Assembly (NCBI GenBank): GCA_015143295.1
Contig: CM026562.1
Location: forward strand, 5,990,639-6,054,638
DNA: 64,000 bases
Direction of reading: 5' to 3'
From: Tetracentron sinense
Lineage: Eukaryota > Streptophyta > Magnoliopsida > Trochodendrales > Trochodendraceae
A program made the translations under genes and the position numbers. Shown piece by piece: positions 1-10,276 of the stretch. Within the stretch, counting starts at the first letter, position 1, and each line of letters starts with the position of its first letter. The notes below the pieces were generated by a model, which saw only the letters and a list, made by a program, of their open reading frames with translations, did not search any database and was not told where the DNA came from.

Positions 1-79
1 TCCCTTTCGCTACCATTCAAGTCTCATTTCAGTAGCTCTATACAACTTTTCCGGGCAATTGGAGGTCGAGTTGCCCGAG

Positions 80-2089
80 ATGGTGAGTTCAAAGAAGGCG
101 GGGCATTTGCCTCGCCTAGTTTATGCTCTAGTTCTTTGCCTCATAGCTACCGGTGTTGTTGCCGATAAGCCTTATGTTTACTCTTCTCCGCCTCCGCCAA
201 GCCATCCCAAACACTATTACAAGCCCCCATTGCATAAGTATCACTACAAATCTCCGCCTCCGCCGGTGACGGCCCCACCTCATTACTACTACAAGTCTCC
301 ACCACCTCCGAAGCGTTCGGTCCATCCACCATACCATTACAAATCTCCGCCTCCACCCACACCGGCCCCTCATTACTACTACAAGTCTCCACCGCCTCCG
401 AAGCATTCGGTGCATCCACCATACCATTACAAGTCTCCACCACCTCCGAAGCAATCGGTGCATCCACCATACCATTACAAATCTCCGCCTCCACCGTCAC
501 CGGCCCCTCATTATTACTATAAGTCTCCACCACCTCCAAAGCATTCGATGCATCCACCATACCATTACGAGTCGCCACCACCGCCATCACCATCACCACC
601 TCCACCATATTACTATAAGTCTCCTCCACCCCCTTCACCATCACCACCTCCACCATATTACTACAAGTCTCCTCCACCACCATCTCCATCACCTCCTCCT
701 CCGTACTACTATAAGTCACCACCACCACCATCACCATCTCCTCCACCACCTTACTATTACAAGTCACCTCCTCCACCATCTCCGTCCCCACCTCCCCCTT
801 ACTATTATAAATCTCCGCCTCCACCATCATCATCCCCGCCTCCTCCCTATTACTACAAATCACCACCTCCGCCATCTCCATCGCCACCACCTCCCTACAT
901 TTACAAGTCTCCGCCTCCCCCATCTCCATCGCCTCCTCCTCCTTACTATTACAAATCACCACCTCCACCTTCACCATCGCCACCACCTCCCTACTACTAT
1001 AAGTCACCGCCTCCACCATCGCCATCGCCTCCACCTCCCTACATCTACAAGTCCCCGCCTCCACCATCGCCATCCCCTCCACCTCCCTACTACTACAAGT
1101 CACCGCCTCCACCATCACCATCACCTCCTCCACCATATTACTACAAATCTCCACCTCCACCATCACCATTACCACCACCTCCCTACTACTACAAGTCCCC
1201 ACCTCCACCATCACCGTCACCTCCACCTCCCTACTACTATAAGTCCCCGCCTCCACCATCACCGTCACCGCCACCTCCTCCTCCATATTACTACAAATCA
1301 CCTCCTCCACCATCTCCATCACTGCCTCCTCCCTACTATTACAAGTCCCCACCCCCACCTTCTCCATCGCCACCACCTCCCTACTACTATAAGTCACCAC
1401 CTCCACCATCACGATCACCACCACCTCCCTACTATTACAAATCACCGCCTCCACCATCACCATCACCCCCACCTCCCTACTACTACAAATCACCGCCTCC
1501 ACCATCACCATCACCCCCACCTCCATATTACTACAAATCACCACCTCCACCATCTCCATCACCACCTCCTCCCTACTATTACAAGTCCCCACCCCCACCT
1601 TCATCACCGCCGCCTCCATATTATTACAAGTCCCCACCTCCACCTTCTCCATCACCACCACCTCCATATTATTACAAGTCACCACCTCCACCATCAAAGT
1701 CACCGCCTCCTCCTTACTACTACAAATCACCACCTCCACCATCTCCATCTCCCCCTCCTCCCTACTATTACAAATCACCACCTCCACCTTCAAAGTCGTC
1801 ACCTCCTCCATACTACTACAAGTCTCCCCCACCCCCATCACCCTCGCCTCCTCCTCCATACTACTATAAATCACCTCCTCCACCAAACCCATCTCCACCA
1901 CCCCCATATCACTACAAATCACCACCTCCACCATCGCCGTCACCACCTCCTCCATACTATTATAAATCACCACCTCCTCCATCCCCATCACCTCCCCCTC
2001 CTTACTATTACAAGTCGCCACCGCCACCATCACCCTCTCCTCCTCCTCCATACTACTACAAGTCCCCCCCACCCCCCATTGTCTACTAA
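80..2089 (+). CDS. Extensin (hydroxyproline-rich cell-wall glycoprotein), 669 aa
   Basis: Structural protein of the primary wall. In this family prolines of SPPPP blocks are hydroxylated and arabinosylated, and Tyr motifs are oxidatively cross-linked. The chosen ATG (position 80) opens an N-terminal signal peptide of about 28 residues (hydrophobic core LVYALVLCLIATGVVA, likely cut before DKPYVY). An in-frame TTG at 59 lies upstream but an ATG start directly before the signal peptide is more natural. Residues about 35-170 alternate SPPPP with HYYYK/PPYHYK and short KHSVHPP spacers. The rest is about 31 near-identical units of the type SPSPPPPYYYK-SPPPP, with variants (YIYK, YHYK, SKS, SSS, NPS). 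There is no intron and no second domain, so this is a classical extensin, not a chimeric LRX. The reading frame is open through all repeats, and synonymous variation between units argues for selection on the protein. The 79 upstream bases are presumably 5' UTR; no TATA box is visible in them. Confidence 0.95.
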   Translation: MVSSKKAGHLPRLVYALVLCLIATGVVADKPYVYSSPPPPSHPKHYYKPPLHKYHYKSPPPPVTAPPHYYYKSPPPPKRSVHPPYHYKSPPPPTPAPHYYYKSPPPPKHSVHPPYHYKSPPPPKQSVHPPYHYKSPPPPSPAPHYYYKSPPPPKHSMHPPYHYESPPPPSPSPPPPYYYKSPPPPSPSPPPPYYYKSPPPPSPSPPPPYYYKSPPPPSPSPPPPYYYKSPPPPSPSPPPPYYYKSPPPPSSSPPPPYYYKSPPPPSPSPPPPYIYKSPPPPSPSPPPPYYYKSPPPPSPSPPPPYYYKSPPPPSPSPPPPYIYKSPPPPSPSPPPPYYYKSPPPPSPSPPPPYYYKSPPPPSPLPPPPYYYKSPPPPSPSPPPPYYYKSPPPPSPSPPPPPPYYYKSPPPPSPSLPPPYYYKSPPPPSPSPPPPYYYKSPPPPSRSPPPPYYYKSPPPPSPSPPPPYYYKSPPPPSPSPPPPYYYKSPPPPSPSPPPPYYYKSPPPPSSPPPPYYYKSPPPPSPSPPPPYYYKSPPPPSKSPPPPYYYKSPPPPSPSPPPPYYYKSPPPPSKSSPPPYYYKSPPPPSPSPPPPYYYKSPPPPNPSPPPPYHYKSPPPPSPSPPPPYYYKSPPPPSPSPPPPYYYKSPPPPSPSPPPPYYYKSPPPPIVY

Positions 2090-3377
2090 GCAGAATTACC
2101 TCTTGAATCAGTTGAGAGGGTAACGAGAATAACGAACGTCCACTGGCGTTGGAATCATTCCTTTCAAGCACTCCTATAATTGTTTTTCCATTCATGAGCA
2201 GTGGTTGCATTTGAGAATAAGAAGTTCCCACAAGACAATGCTTAGCAATTTATTTGTATGTAGCATTCGTTGCAATGTTTACTGTAAGCAATGAAACATT
2301 GAAATGCAATTCTAATTTACTTTCTGGGACCTCTTCATGTCTACATTTAATTATTTCTTGATTTTTTTTTGAGTCGCTTTATAAGTTTGTAACTTTGTAC
2401 TTGTAGATAGTCCCCCGAATTATGTGTTTTTGTGAATTGCTCCGTTCCCAGATTGTTTGACAGGAAAATGATCACCTAAAATCACCCCTTAATAAGCAAT
2501 GCTGATGAATATACCCCAGCCACAGACTTCCAAACTTGCATTGAGATAGCGACACATGTCACTGCTTTCCCTGCTACCTCTATAGCCGGTTAAACCTAGC
2601 TATAACTTCCTCATTTTGAAAAAAAGAATGTTGTTTTAACATGTTAAAAGGATAACAACAATATGTGTCGCTCCCACAGTTGAGAATTTGGAAAAAAAAA
2701 TTCAAATGTGTTTTGGGACTAATAATCCTCTTTCGCTAATTCATGATGGATGATGGAACTAGCCGTAACAGTAATGGACATTGCAGTCCTGGGTTGCAAA
2801 GTCCCAGTGATCAGGTGCGTCCAGGTAAGATTTTGCCAGTTCCACGTCTTCAATGCATATTTATTTGGATTTTGTTTCTGAGACTGTCCCGAGACCGCGT
2901 GTAATAGCATGGGATCAAAATGGAAAAAAAAAAAACACGGTCTCGGGGCGGTCTCCGCCCTAGACGGTCTTAAAAGCAAAATCCTTTTGCGGTCTCAATA
3001 GCATTTCCCTTTTTTATTTACAAGGTAAAACTTGATTGGCATTTGAGCCATTCTACAACAAATTTGTGGTATTATATTGAGTTTAAATATGAGCTGGAGC
3101 TCTCCCATGCATTTTCCATTATAACTGTTGGGGGTTCCGTAATTATTGGAGAAATCAAGCTACAAAACTGTCACTCTTTTTCCCACATTACAGAACTACG
3201 ACAAGCTTTGCATTGAAATGGCCAAGCTCATATTTAAATTCTATTATGATAGTTCAATGATTTTAAAAGAGGCCATCTTTGACTTATATTTATTATAAAG
3301 AAAAGGAAGAAAAGCTCAAAGGAGAAGAATCGAAATGAAAGGTATAGGCATGTTTGATTCTGTCATTTGAACCATAT
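2090..3377. other. Extensin 3' UTR and intergenic DNA
   Basis: The first 200-250 bases after the extensin stop are AT-rich and presumably 3' UTR. No further gene is seen. At about 2879-2990 several copies of the word GAGACCG/CGGTCTC occur in both orientations around a poly(A) run, which looks like the remnant of a small inverted-repeat transposon. Confidence 0.5.
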
Positions 3378-3572
3378 CATATATGGCATCATCTCTCCAC
3401 GTCCTAATGTCTCCGCCTCCACATGGGTGGTTGAAGATAATCCTCTTACTGCGGAGGAGGTACACGGGGGCAGGTATTGCGATCAGAAACCATGAGGGGG
3501 GTGTTGTTCTAAAAGCATCATACCCTCTAAACATTGGCAATGCTCCAATTTCAGTGGCAGCAATAAGGTGAT
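3378..3572 (+). pseudogene. LINE RNase H-like fragment
   Basis: A short open stretch translates to a PPPHGWLK motif followed by GAGIAIRNHEGGVVLKAS. This resembles the start of the C-terminal RNase H (RVT_3 type) of plant L1-like LINEs (P-x-GW-x-K-x-N ... GAGG-x-IRDHEG). The expected TDG segment between the two motifs is disturbed and nothing else of the LINE is recognisable. Called from residue pattern only. Confidence 0.4.
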
Positions 3573-4562
3573 GCAAACTTATTGTTTAATATATTGGAGG
3601 TAATAAACATGCACTTCGGTGTGTGTGTGTGTGGTGCCCAGGCAGGGATTAATAAGTTTAAGAGTATGGGACCTGGGGTTGGGGCGTAGCCCCCGAGTGG
3701 TTTTTTTTTTCTACGAGTGGGTCTTGGGACCAACATCGATTTTTTTTCTTTTTTTAGTAATGGGTATATCGTGGTCATAAAATTTGTTAATGTTACATTC
3801 GAATAAAAGTCCAATAATATGCCCGTTTTAGAACTATTATAAAAGTAAAAGGGAAAAAGACATAGGACTGCACTTGGCTATGTAGTTGAATGTCTATCCT
3901 CATTGGTCCCCAACCCATCCTTAACACCATCAAATGTTCTTAAGATTCACTCACCCTACTCTTCATCCATCCAACCTTAGTTTTTTTTAAAAATTATTAA
4001 CCTGAATTTAATTAAGCTTAAGGAGTGTTATAAGGAGGTGTAGACCGGCATTCAACTATCTCCCGGAATGCACAGTTCACTAATCACTGCTCTAAATAAA
4101 ATAAATTATTGTTTCAAATAAAATTAATTACATTTTTAATTTTTTTATTATAAAAAAATTACAAATTTTTGGAGGGCCAAACTTCCCACATAGTCAACTA
4201 ACTAGAGTTAGTTTGGGGTCCACTATATATAGATAAGAGTAAAAATTTTAAAAGTATATCATTTTAATACTATAGAATATTACAAAATCAAAAAAATTGG
4301 GGGGACCACGGCCCCCCTGGCTCCACCCCTGCTTCTTTGAGATATTCAGTTATTGATGGAAGATATAATGGTTATATGGCTACAATTTCCTTAAGCTACC
4401 GCATTACATTTGCCAGGATGCAAACGCTTTGACGCAGAAGCTTGCTAAGAAAACCCTCAAATGATGTCGGGGTTTTAATCAATTGTTGGATATGAGCCTC
4501 TGTGTAATTATCCTTTTGATCCAGAGATCTTGAATTCCCATCTTGTATAGTCCCGTTGGGAC
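3573..4562. other. Intergenic DNA with decayed MITE pieces
   Basis: AT-rich, no coding potential. At about 4297-4332 the sequence ends in GGCTCCACCCCTG, the mirror image of the CAGAGGCGGAGCC terminus of the hAT MITE at 4563, so a truncated relative of that element probably ends here. At about 3970-4060 a stretch resembles the fold-back repeats at 43.8 and 46.9 kb. Confidence 0.4.
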
Positions 4563-4732
4563 CAGAGGCGGAGCCATATGGGGTCAGGGGGGCTGAAGCC
4601 CCCTGTCGGGGACTCTTGGCCCCCCCCGGACACGAGACGAACAAGAACAGATGTGATGACGCATGAACTTTTCCCGCATACGCCCCCAAACCCCCATTGT
4701 TAGCCCCTCCTACAAGAGGATCTCCGCCCCTG
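4563..4732. mobile_element. hAT-type MITE, 170 bp
   Basis: Terminal inverted repeats CAGAGGCGGAG (left) and CTCCGCCCCTG (right; reverse complement CAGGGGCGGAG). The flanks are 8-bp duplications GTTGGGAC (4555-4562) and GTTAGGAC (4733-4740), 7 of 8 identical. An 8-bp duplication with CAG-starting termini is the hAT signature. The interior has no transposase and is rich in runs of G and C. Confidence 0.75.
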
Positions 4733-4862
4733 GTTAGGACTTTGCTTCGTTAATGATATAGATTATTTGAACAAAAAAATTAAGTTGAGCCATCCAAAAC
4801 ACTGCTTGGCCCTTTGCTCTTTATTTTGTTTTGAGGGTGTGTTTGGCAAAAACATAAACAAG

Positions 4863-4946
4863 TGTCAGAAGTGGGATTTGAACCCACGCCCTCTCTCGAA
4901 GACCAGAACTTGAGTCTGGCGCCTTAGACCACTCGGCCATCCTGAC
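4863..4946 (-). tRNA. tRNA-Leu (anticodon CAA)
   Basis: Read on the minus strand, an 84-nt class II tRNA: acceptor GTCAGGA pairs with TTCTGAC followed by discriminator A. An A box (TGGCCGAGTGG) and B box (GGTTCAAATCC) are present. The anticodon arm is CCAGA-CTCAAGT-TCTGG, with CAA in the loop, and a long variable arm follows. No intron and no encoded CCA, as usual for a plant nuclear tRNA-Leu. It stands alone between transposons, and all stems look intact. Confidence 0.95.
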
Positions 4947-5675
4947 TTACTTGTTAGTTCGTCGGAAAATAATAACTTAATACTTATTATAAAGCTTAAT
5001 GAGAATTACAAATTTTAAATTAGCTCACCCAGACAAGTGCAAAAAGGTTAAACATCCACAACTTTCAACTCCCTTATATATATATATATATATATATTTT
5101 TACCATAATGGAATAGAAAAATATTAATTATTATCGGTTTGGCATAGTAGGTTTTATTTATTTTTATTTTTTACTAGGCCAGAGCAAAGGGAATGTTGAA
5201 GACGCCAGATGCATCTGTAAGTCCAGTATATCACACAATTTCTCAAGCTTGAACTGTTCACACTAGAGTGTAAGTAGCGCTGAAGCAAAGGGAAAGCCAG
5301 AGGCTGCTGGAGAAGATGAGCATCTCCGCCAGAATAATTGCTGGAGTGGAGATGGGAAAGGAGTTAGTATAGGTGAGAAAGTCCATTGCTGGCCTCATCA
5401 TCCTGGGATTGATTCCGGTTCTCCCACATGAAAGAGGACACCATGCCACTGGATTTTAGATTATGAGCAAAAAAGTTATTTCGTAATGAGTTTTATTAAC
5501 GAAAGTACCCTTAATACCACTCTCTGACGGTTAACAATGAGCCGTTAAGATTACCAATTAGTAGATAAATTATGAACTATCGTCATGTCATTTATGATGC
5601 TATCTTTAAATCCATTTGGTCATTTATGATACTATCTTTAAATCTATTTGGGAATTGGGATATCCCCATGGGCTC
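4947..5675. other. Intergenic DNA left of the Tat element
   Basis: Contains a (TA)n run at 5078-5097. A minus-strand open stretch (5258-5449, 63 codons) has a hydrophobic look but no family I recognise and no splice context. GGCTC at 5671-5675 is the target-site duplication of the retrotransposon that follows. Confidence 0.4.
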
Positions 5676-5802
5676 TGTAAGGGATAAAATTCGTAAAATT
5701 GATTAAGTGTTGGAGAACGAGCTAGCTTGTGTTGTTGTGTTCATCAAAGTGTGACACGTGGATCACGTACTTAGAAGAGAGAGCTGTTCCGTTATCTGTT
5801 GC

Positions 5803-5864
5803 ACAACGTTTCCGTTGTATGATACACAACGTACCCGTTGTACTCTCGACAACGTTTCCGTTGT
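5803..5864. promoter_or_regulatory. Palindrome array in U3 (candidate MYB sites)
   Basis: Three 16-bp interrupted palindromes, ACAACG-N4-CGTTGT, start at 5803, 5826 and 5849, exactly 23 bp apart; a decayed fourth starts at 5870. Each half-site contains CCGTTG or CAACG, which fits the plant MYB core CNGTTR/AACGG. In the 3' LTR the same array is at 15384-15445, but two of its three units carry a half-site mutation. Binding by a MYB factor is inference. Confidence 0.55.
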
Positions 5865-6197
5865 CTTACACAACGAATCTGTTATTTTCGGATAACTAGG
5901 CCGTCCCCTCATTTTAAGGCATACACAACGGACCCGAGCTCGAGTCAACAACGAGACCGACTCGTAGGAGGAAGTGATCAGGAGACAATCGATTCATTCT
6001 GACAAGTAGGTGGAAAGCACTATCTTGGTATTTAATGCTGGTCACTTCTGTGTGCTGTCAGAACAAACCGACTGAACTCATAGTAGGCGCCCACGTGAGA
6101 TACGTTAGGTGGCAGATCTGTCTGACATATTTGGTAATGAGTGCTGGACACGTGGTATGGTCATCTATGGCCATCCATGGGCATTCAGAGCTAAAAC

Positions 6198-6205
6198 TAT
6201 AAATA
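6198..6205 (+). promoter_or_regulatory. TATA box of the 5' LTR
   Basis: TATAAATA inside the LTR, 3' of the palindromes and G-boxes and about 220 bp from the LTR end. The position fits the U3/R border. The same octamer is kept at 15779-15786 in the 3' LTR. Confidence 0.7.
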
Positions 6206-6423
6206 CCCTCGAGAAATTCAGTGAAAGGGACCGGGATTTTCTTCTCTCTTCTATCATTTGCTTTTGCGCTTGTTACTATTCATCATCTTATACTTCTACT
6301 TACTTTGGCATCGGAGTACAAGGCAGGGTATCACACCCTTCAACTCCTACCTTCTACCTGTAAACCAGAGTTCGAGTAGCAATTGCTGACGCATGTCCTT
6401 CCCGGTAATTTCTCCTTCAAAAT

Positions 6424-6441
6424 TGGCGCCGTCTGTGGGAA
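6424..6441 (+). other. Primer binding site
   Basis: TGGCGCCGTCTGTGGGAA, starting four bases after the LTR end. The first nine bases are complementary to the 3' end of plant tRNA-Asp (including CCA); the rest fits poorly, so the primer assignment is tentative. Confidence 0.6.
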
Positions 6442-6547
6442 GGTTATAAACGAACCTCCCTTAGCTCTTTTAGATCATGACAGATTAAACCCCTGTACCG
6501 TGCGTGAAAATCAAACCCCTCAGGCCACTCCATTCGCACATTCTGGC

Positions 6548-7904
6548 ATGCAAACATTTATTCCTGGGATCAAACAATCATCTGGACAGTCTGAGAGAGT
6601 TATGCTTCCCCCTGATGATTCTTCCAATCGTATTTTGTTGATGTTGTAGAGGCAACAGCCAGTATTGGACCAAATCACTAGGCAACAACAGATGTTGCAG
6701 GAAAGGCTAGATGCGTTTGAGCATGGAAGGCTTGAAGTAGATGACGGACCATCGCAGAGGCCTTCAGTAAGGCGTCAGCTTGACTTCTCTTCTTCCCCAC
6801 CGGTGCAAGAGCCTCGTGATCCCATGTTCGTGCTTCTTCCCGCTGAGGGAGAAGCAGGCCAACCCTCGGTTCGTGCTGATCAGAGGAATCCTTCTGATCG
6901 TACTGAGTTACGCGAAGAGAGAACCCGAGAAGGAACTAGAGGAGGTGCTGCAGAGGAGGCTATCACTCAGAACACCTGGATAACATCTAAGGAGGTGGAG
7001 GCCATGATCAGTGCTCGTGTCAAGAGCGTGAAAGGAGGAGCTCCCAACCATTTTGCTCAATCGGCAAAGGACAACGTTGAGAATTCTCCATTCACAGATG
7101 TCATCAATCAGTCTTATACCCCGTCTAGGTTCATGACCCCGAACTTCTCCATGTACACGGGGAGAACGGATCCAGAAAAACATTTGTTTGATTTCAAGCA
7201 TGCAATGGCTGTCCGCAATCCAGATGACAACCTTTATTGTAAGGCCTTCCCAAATAGTCTGGCTGGAGCAGCGTCAAGGTGGTTTCGCAATCTACCCCCT
7301 GGTTCCATCAGTAGTTTCTCCGAGCTCATGTCAGTTTTTATTGATCAATTTATTATCAATAAAAAGAAAAAAGTTGGTGCAGATTCTCTTTTCGCTCTGT
7401 GGATGAAGCCGGCAGAAACTTAAGGGATTTCATCTCACGCTTCACTGATGAAGTCCATAGCATCGACAAGGTTGATGAAGGAAGCTGCATAACTGCTTTC
7501 AAAAACGATATCCCCAAGCATTCCGAGCTCTATAAGTCTCTGGCTCTTGACTATCTCGTCAAGATGGACGAGATGATGATTCGTGCGACCAAATTCGGGA
7601 GATATGAAGATGATGTCTCCATTGTGCCAAAGTCAAAGACAAGAGGGTGGATGTCGTGGACAGAGCAAGCCGGTCGTCTTCATCAAAGAGGAAGGAGAAA
7701 AGACGAAGGTACGAGTCTTCATCTTCTGAGGACTCGCCACCTAGAAAGAGGAAGGAGAAAGTAGTGTACGTGACTCAGCGGGATCAGCCGGTTCGGCGCC
7801 CATATGAAGGAAATTCTAATCACCAACAGCAGCAGAGTAGGACGGAGAGACGTCCATACTCAAATCACCAGCAGCAACGAGAAAGGCAAGATTCTCCGTT
7901 CTGG
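6548..7904 (+). pseudogene. gag of the Tat element, broken
   Basis: Encodes the capsid part of gag. The first in-frame ATG is 6548; the original start may lie further 5'. One frame carries an N-terminal coiled-coil/charged part, an in-frame TAG at 6647, and then the conserved retrotransposon gag core (SRFMTPNFSMYTGRTDPEKH ... AASRWFRNLPPGSISSF). A frameshift follows near 7395-7420, after which the frame continues as LRDFISRFTDEV. A Lys/Arg/Ser-rich tail with RRPYSNHQQQRERQ follows. The CCHC zinc knuckle expected after this tail is missing: the sequence jumps at about 7900 straight into the protease/RT junction, so nucleocapsid and the protease active site have been deleted. Confidence 0.85.
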
Positions 7905-9484
7905 ATGTCCCATCCCCTTACAACGTAATTTTGGGTTGCTGGTGGACCCATGAGATGAAGGCTGTTCCCTCTTCATTTTATCAAGTATTGAAGTATCCGA
8001 CGCAAGACAGGCCCAAGGAGATTAGAAGAGATCAATTGGCGTCGCAAAAGTGTGATTTCCCTCAATCCGTTGTGCCTAAATAGCAATTACAAATCGGGTC
8101 CGTTGTAGAGGAGAGCTCGGAAGCCTCGTTGTGCAGACCTTCCGTTCAATCTGGGAACGAAAGAAGAGCCAAAGATGTTGCAGATCGGAACCAGTTCGAC
8201 AACAGAAGAGGAGGTCGAGTTGCTAGATTTTCTGAAGAGAAATCTTGATGTTTTCGCCTGGTCGCACAAAGATATGACAGGGATTAACCCTAGTATCATC
8301 TGTCATCATCTCAACGTTGATCCTGCTGTCCCTCCGGTGAAGCAGAAACCTCGGAGACTTGCCCCAGCTTATCATGATGCCATGAACGAAGAGATAGATA
8401 AGTTTATTCAGTATGGATTTATTCGAGAAGTATAGTATCCTGACTGGATAGCAAACGTAGTGGCTGTCCCCAAGAAGAGTGGAAAAGTAAGAGTTTGTAT
8501 TGACTTCACCGGCGTCAATAAAGCTTGTCCCAAAATTTTTTTCCCTATGCCAAGAATTGAGAGGCTAATTAATGTCACTACTGACCACGAGATACTATCA
8601 TTTATGGATGGTTATTCAGGCTGTAATCAAATCCTTCATGTAGAAGAAGATCAAGAGAAGACCACCTTCATTACAGAGCGAGGCATGTTCTGTTACCGTG
8701 TTATGCCTTTTGGTTTGAAGAACGCTGGTACCACATATCAGCGTTTGATGAATCTCATGTTTGATTCCGTACTCGGCAAAACAGTAGAAGTTTACATTGA
8801 TGACATCGTTGTAAAGAGCCAACTATAGAATACCCTTGTGATGGATCTTACCGAGCCTTTCTCTATTCTGCGAACTTTTAATCTAAAGTTAAATCTAGAA
8901 AAATGCACATTCGGAGTTACTTCTGGTAAATTCTTAGGTTATCTTGTAAGCCAGCGAGGTATTGAGGCTAATCCAGCTCAAATCCGTGCTCTACTGGACA
9001 TGCCAGAGCCAAAGTCGAAGAATGAGATCTAAAAGCTAACAGGGCGTATTGCAGCACTCAATCGGTTCATTTCTAAATCATCTGATCGTTGTAAACCCCT
9101 CTTCGAGCTGCTAAGGAATGATTCAGTTTTCAAGTGGACTTCAGAGTGTTCGCAAGCTTTTGTTGCTTTGAAAGAGTATTTGGGTTCAGCTCCCATTCTA
9201 TCCATTTCTGAGCCTGGTGAACTTTTATACCTCTATCTCTTAATTTCAGAGCAGGCCATTGGTTCCGTCCTGGTTAGGAGTTGTGATGGCGTTGAAAAGC
9301 CTATTTATTTTATCAGCAAGAATTTTCTCAAGACAGAACACAATTACAGCAAGCTCGAGAAGGTATGCCTAGCTCTTGTCTTTTCAGCTGAAAAGCTTCG
9401 TCCTTATTTTCATGTTCATACTATCACTGTCGTCACAACGTATCCCTTGAAAGTTGTATTGGGACGACCTGAGTTGGCGGGAAG
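7905..9484 (+). pseudogene. pol part 1: protease/RT junction, reverse transcriptase, RNase H
   Basis: Starts in the end of the protease region (YNVILG followed by HEMKAVPSSFYQVLKYPT), a pattern typical of Tat and related elements. RT follows: VFAWSHKDMTGI, VPKKSGKVRVCIDFTGVNKACP, LSFMDGYSGCNQI, CYRVMPFGLKNAGTTYQRLM and the catalytic YIDD box. A tether and the first, degenerate RNase H (ELLYLYLLISEQAIGSVLV ... YSKLEKVCLALVFSAEKLRPYF) come next. All of RT and RNase H lies in one frame, interrupted only by TAG 8433, TAG 8826 and TAA 9030. Most of these fit loss of a Gln codon. A frameshift near 9485 separates it from the next part. Confidence 0.9.
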
Positions 9485-10273
9485 GATGTCGAGTGGGTCG
9501 TGGCACTCAGTGAGTTCGATATTCAGTATCGAGCAAGAATTTCAGAGAAGGGGCAAGCAATGGCTAGTTTTCTTTCTGATTTTCCTGTGGAAGAGGCCGA
9601 AGAAGAAATAACGACGGATCTCCATGAACTACCAGATGAGCCGTACAACGAGAACATTACAGAAGATGGAGATAACATATCAGAGTGGATTGACTGGGTG
9701 CTATACGTCGACGGATCCTCTAATTCGAATGGTTCGGGGCTTGGTGCTGTGCTCATTAGTCCGGAAAATATAAAAGTACAGAAGATGTCCCGTCTTAGAT
9801 TTATTGCCTTCAACAATGAAGCAGAGTACGAAGCGTTGCTGCTTGGGTTACAAAGCTCATATGAATTGAAGATTGAGAAGTTGAGGGTGTTTTGTGATTT
9901 ACAGCTTGTGGTGAATCAAGTAAATGGTGTCTATGAATGTAAGGACGATCAGATGAGGCAATATGCTGCTTTTATTCATTCTCAGTGTGACACATTTAGT
10001 GTTGTCGAAATCAAGCATGTCCGAAGAGATGACAACAGGCATGCTGATGCTTTGGCTTACCTTGCTTCCATGTAACAATCTGATGAGCCCAAAGCTATTC
10101 TTATGAAGTACAAGGAATACCCCTCTATAGAGTTTCAGCCACAACAGAAGGTATGTTTTATTAATGCTGTTCCAAGTTGGATGATAGGATTAACAGCGTA
10201 CTTGAAAGATGGAATTCTCCCTATCAATGTGAAAGAGTCAAGGCGTATCCAGTTCAAGACACCACGTTATGTC
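9485..10273 (+). pseudogene. pol part 2: additional RNase H (aRNH)
   Basis: A second RNase H with its catalytic residues: YVDGSSNSNGSGLGAVL (Asp), NNEAEYEALLLGL (Glu), FCDLQLVVNQ (Asp) and RHADALAYLAS (Asp). Unlike the first RNase H it keeps the whole active site. An extra archaeal-like RNase H between RT/RNH and integrase is known from Tat-lineage elements and is a main reason for the lineage call. TAA at 10073 interrupts the link to integrase. The upstream segment reads ALSEFDIQYRARISEKGQA in the new frame. Confidence 0.88.
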
Positions 10274-10276
10274 TAG

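Larger units (their letters stand above)
5676..6419 (+). repeat. 5' LTR of the Tat element
   Basis: 744 bp, TGTAAG...CCTTCA. Promoter features: three CACGTG G-boxes (5755-5760, 6092-6097, 6149-6154), a palindrome array (5803-5864) and a TATA box (6198-6205). It pairs with the LTR at 15257-16000 over its whole length without gaps. Confidence 0.93.

Noticed and set aside
147..2231. 694-codon open frame antisense to the extensin
   Set aside because: It is a mirror of the repetitive CCN/TAY codons of extensin, which create no stops in this antisense frame. No plausible protein pattern (repeats of MVEVVICSS type), no promoter, no homology expected.
4863..4946. tRNA-Leu as a chloroplast insertion
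   Set aside because: Sequence fits the nuclear plant tRNA-Leu(CAA), and no neighbouring plastid sequence is seen.
5258..5449. 63-codon minus-strand frame with a hydrophobic part
   Set aside because: No recognised family, no supporting exons, splice sites or promoter; could be an old fragment but cannot be supported.
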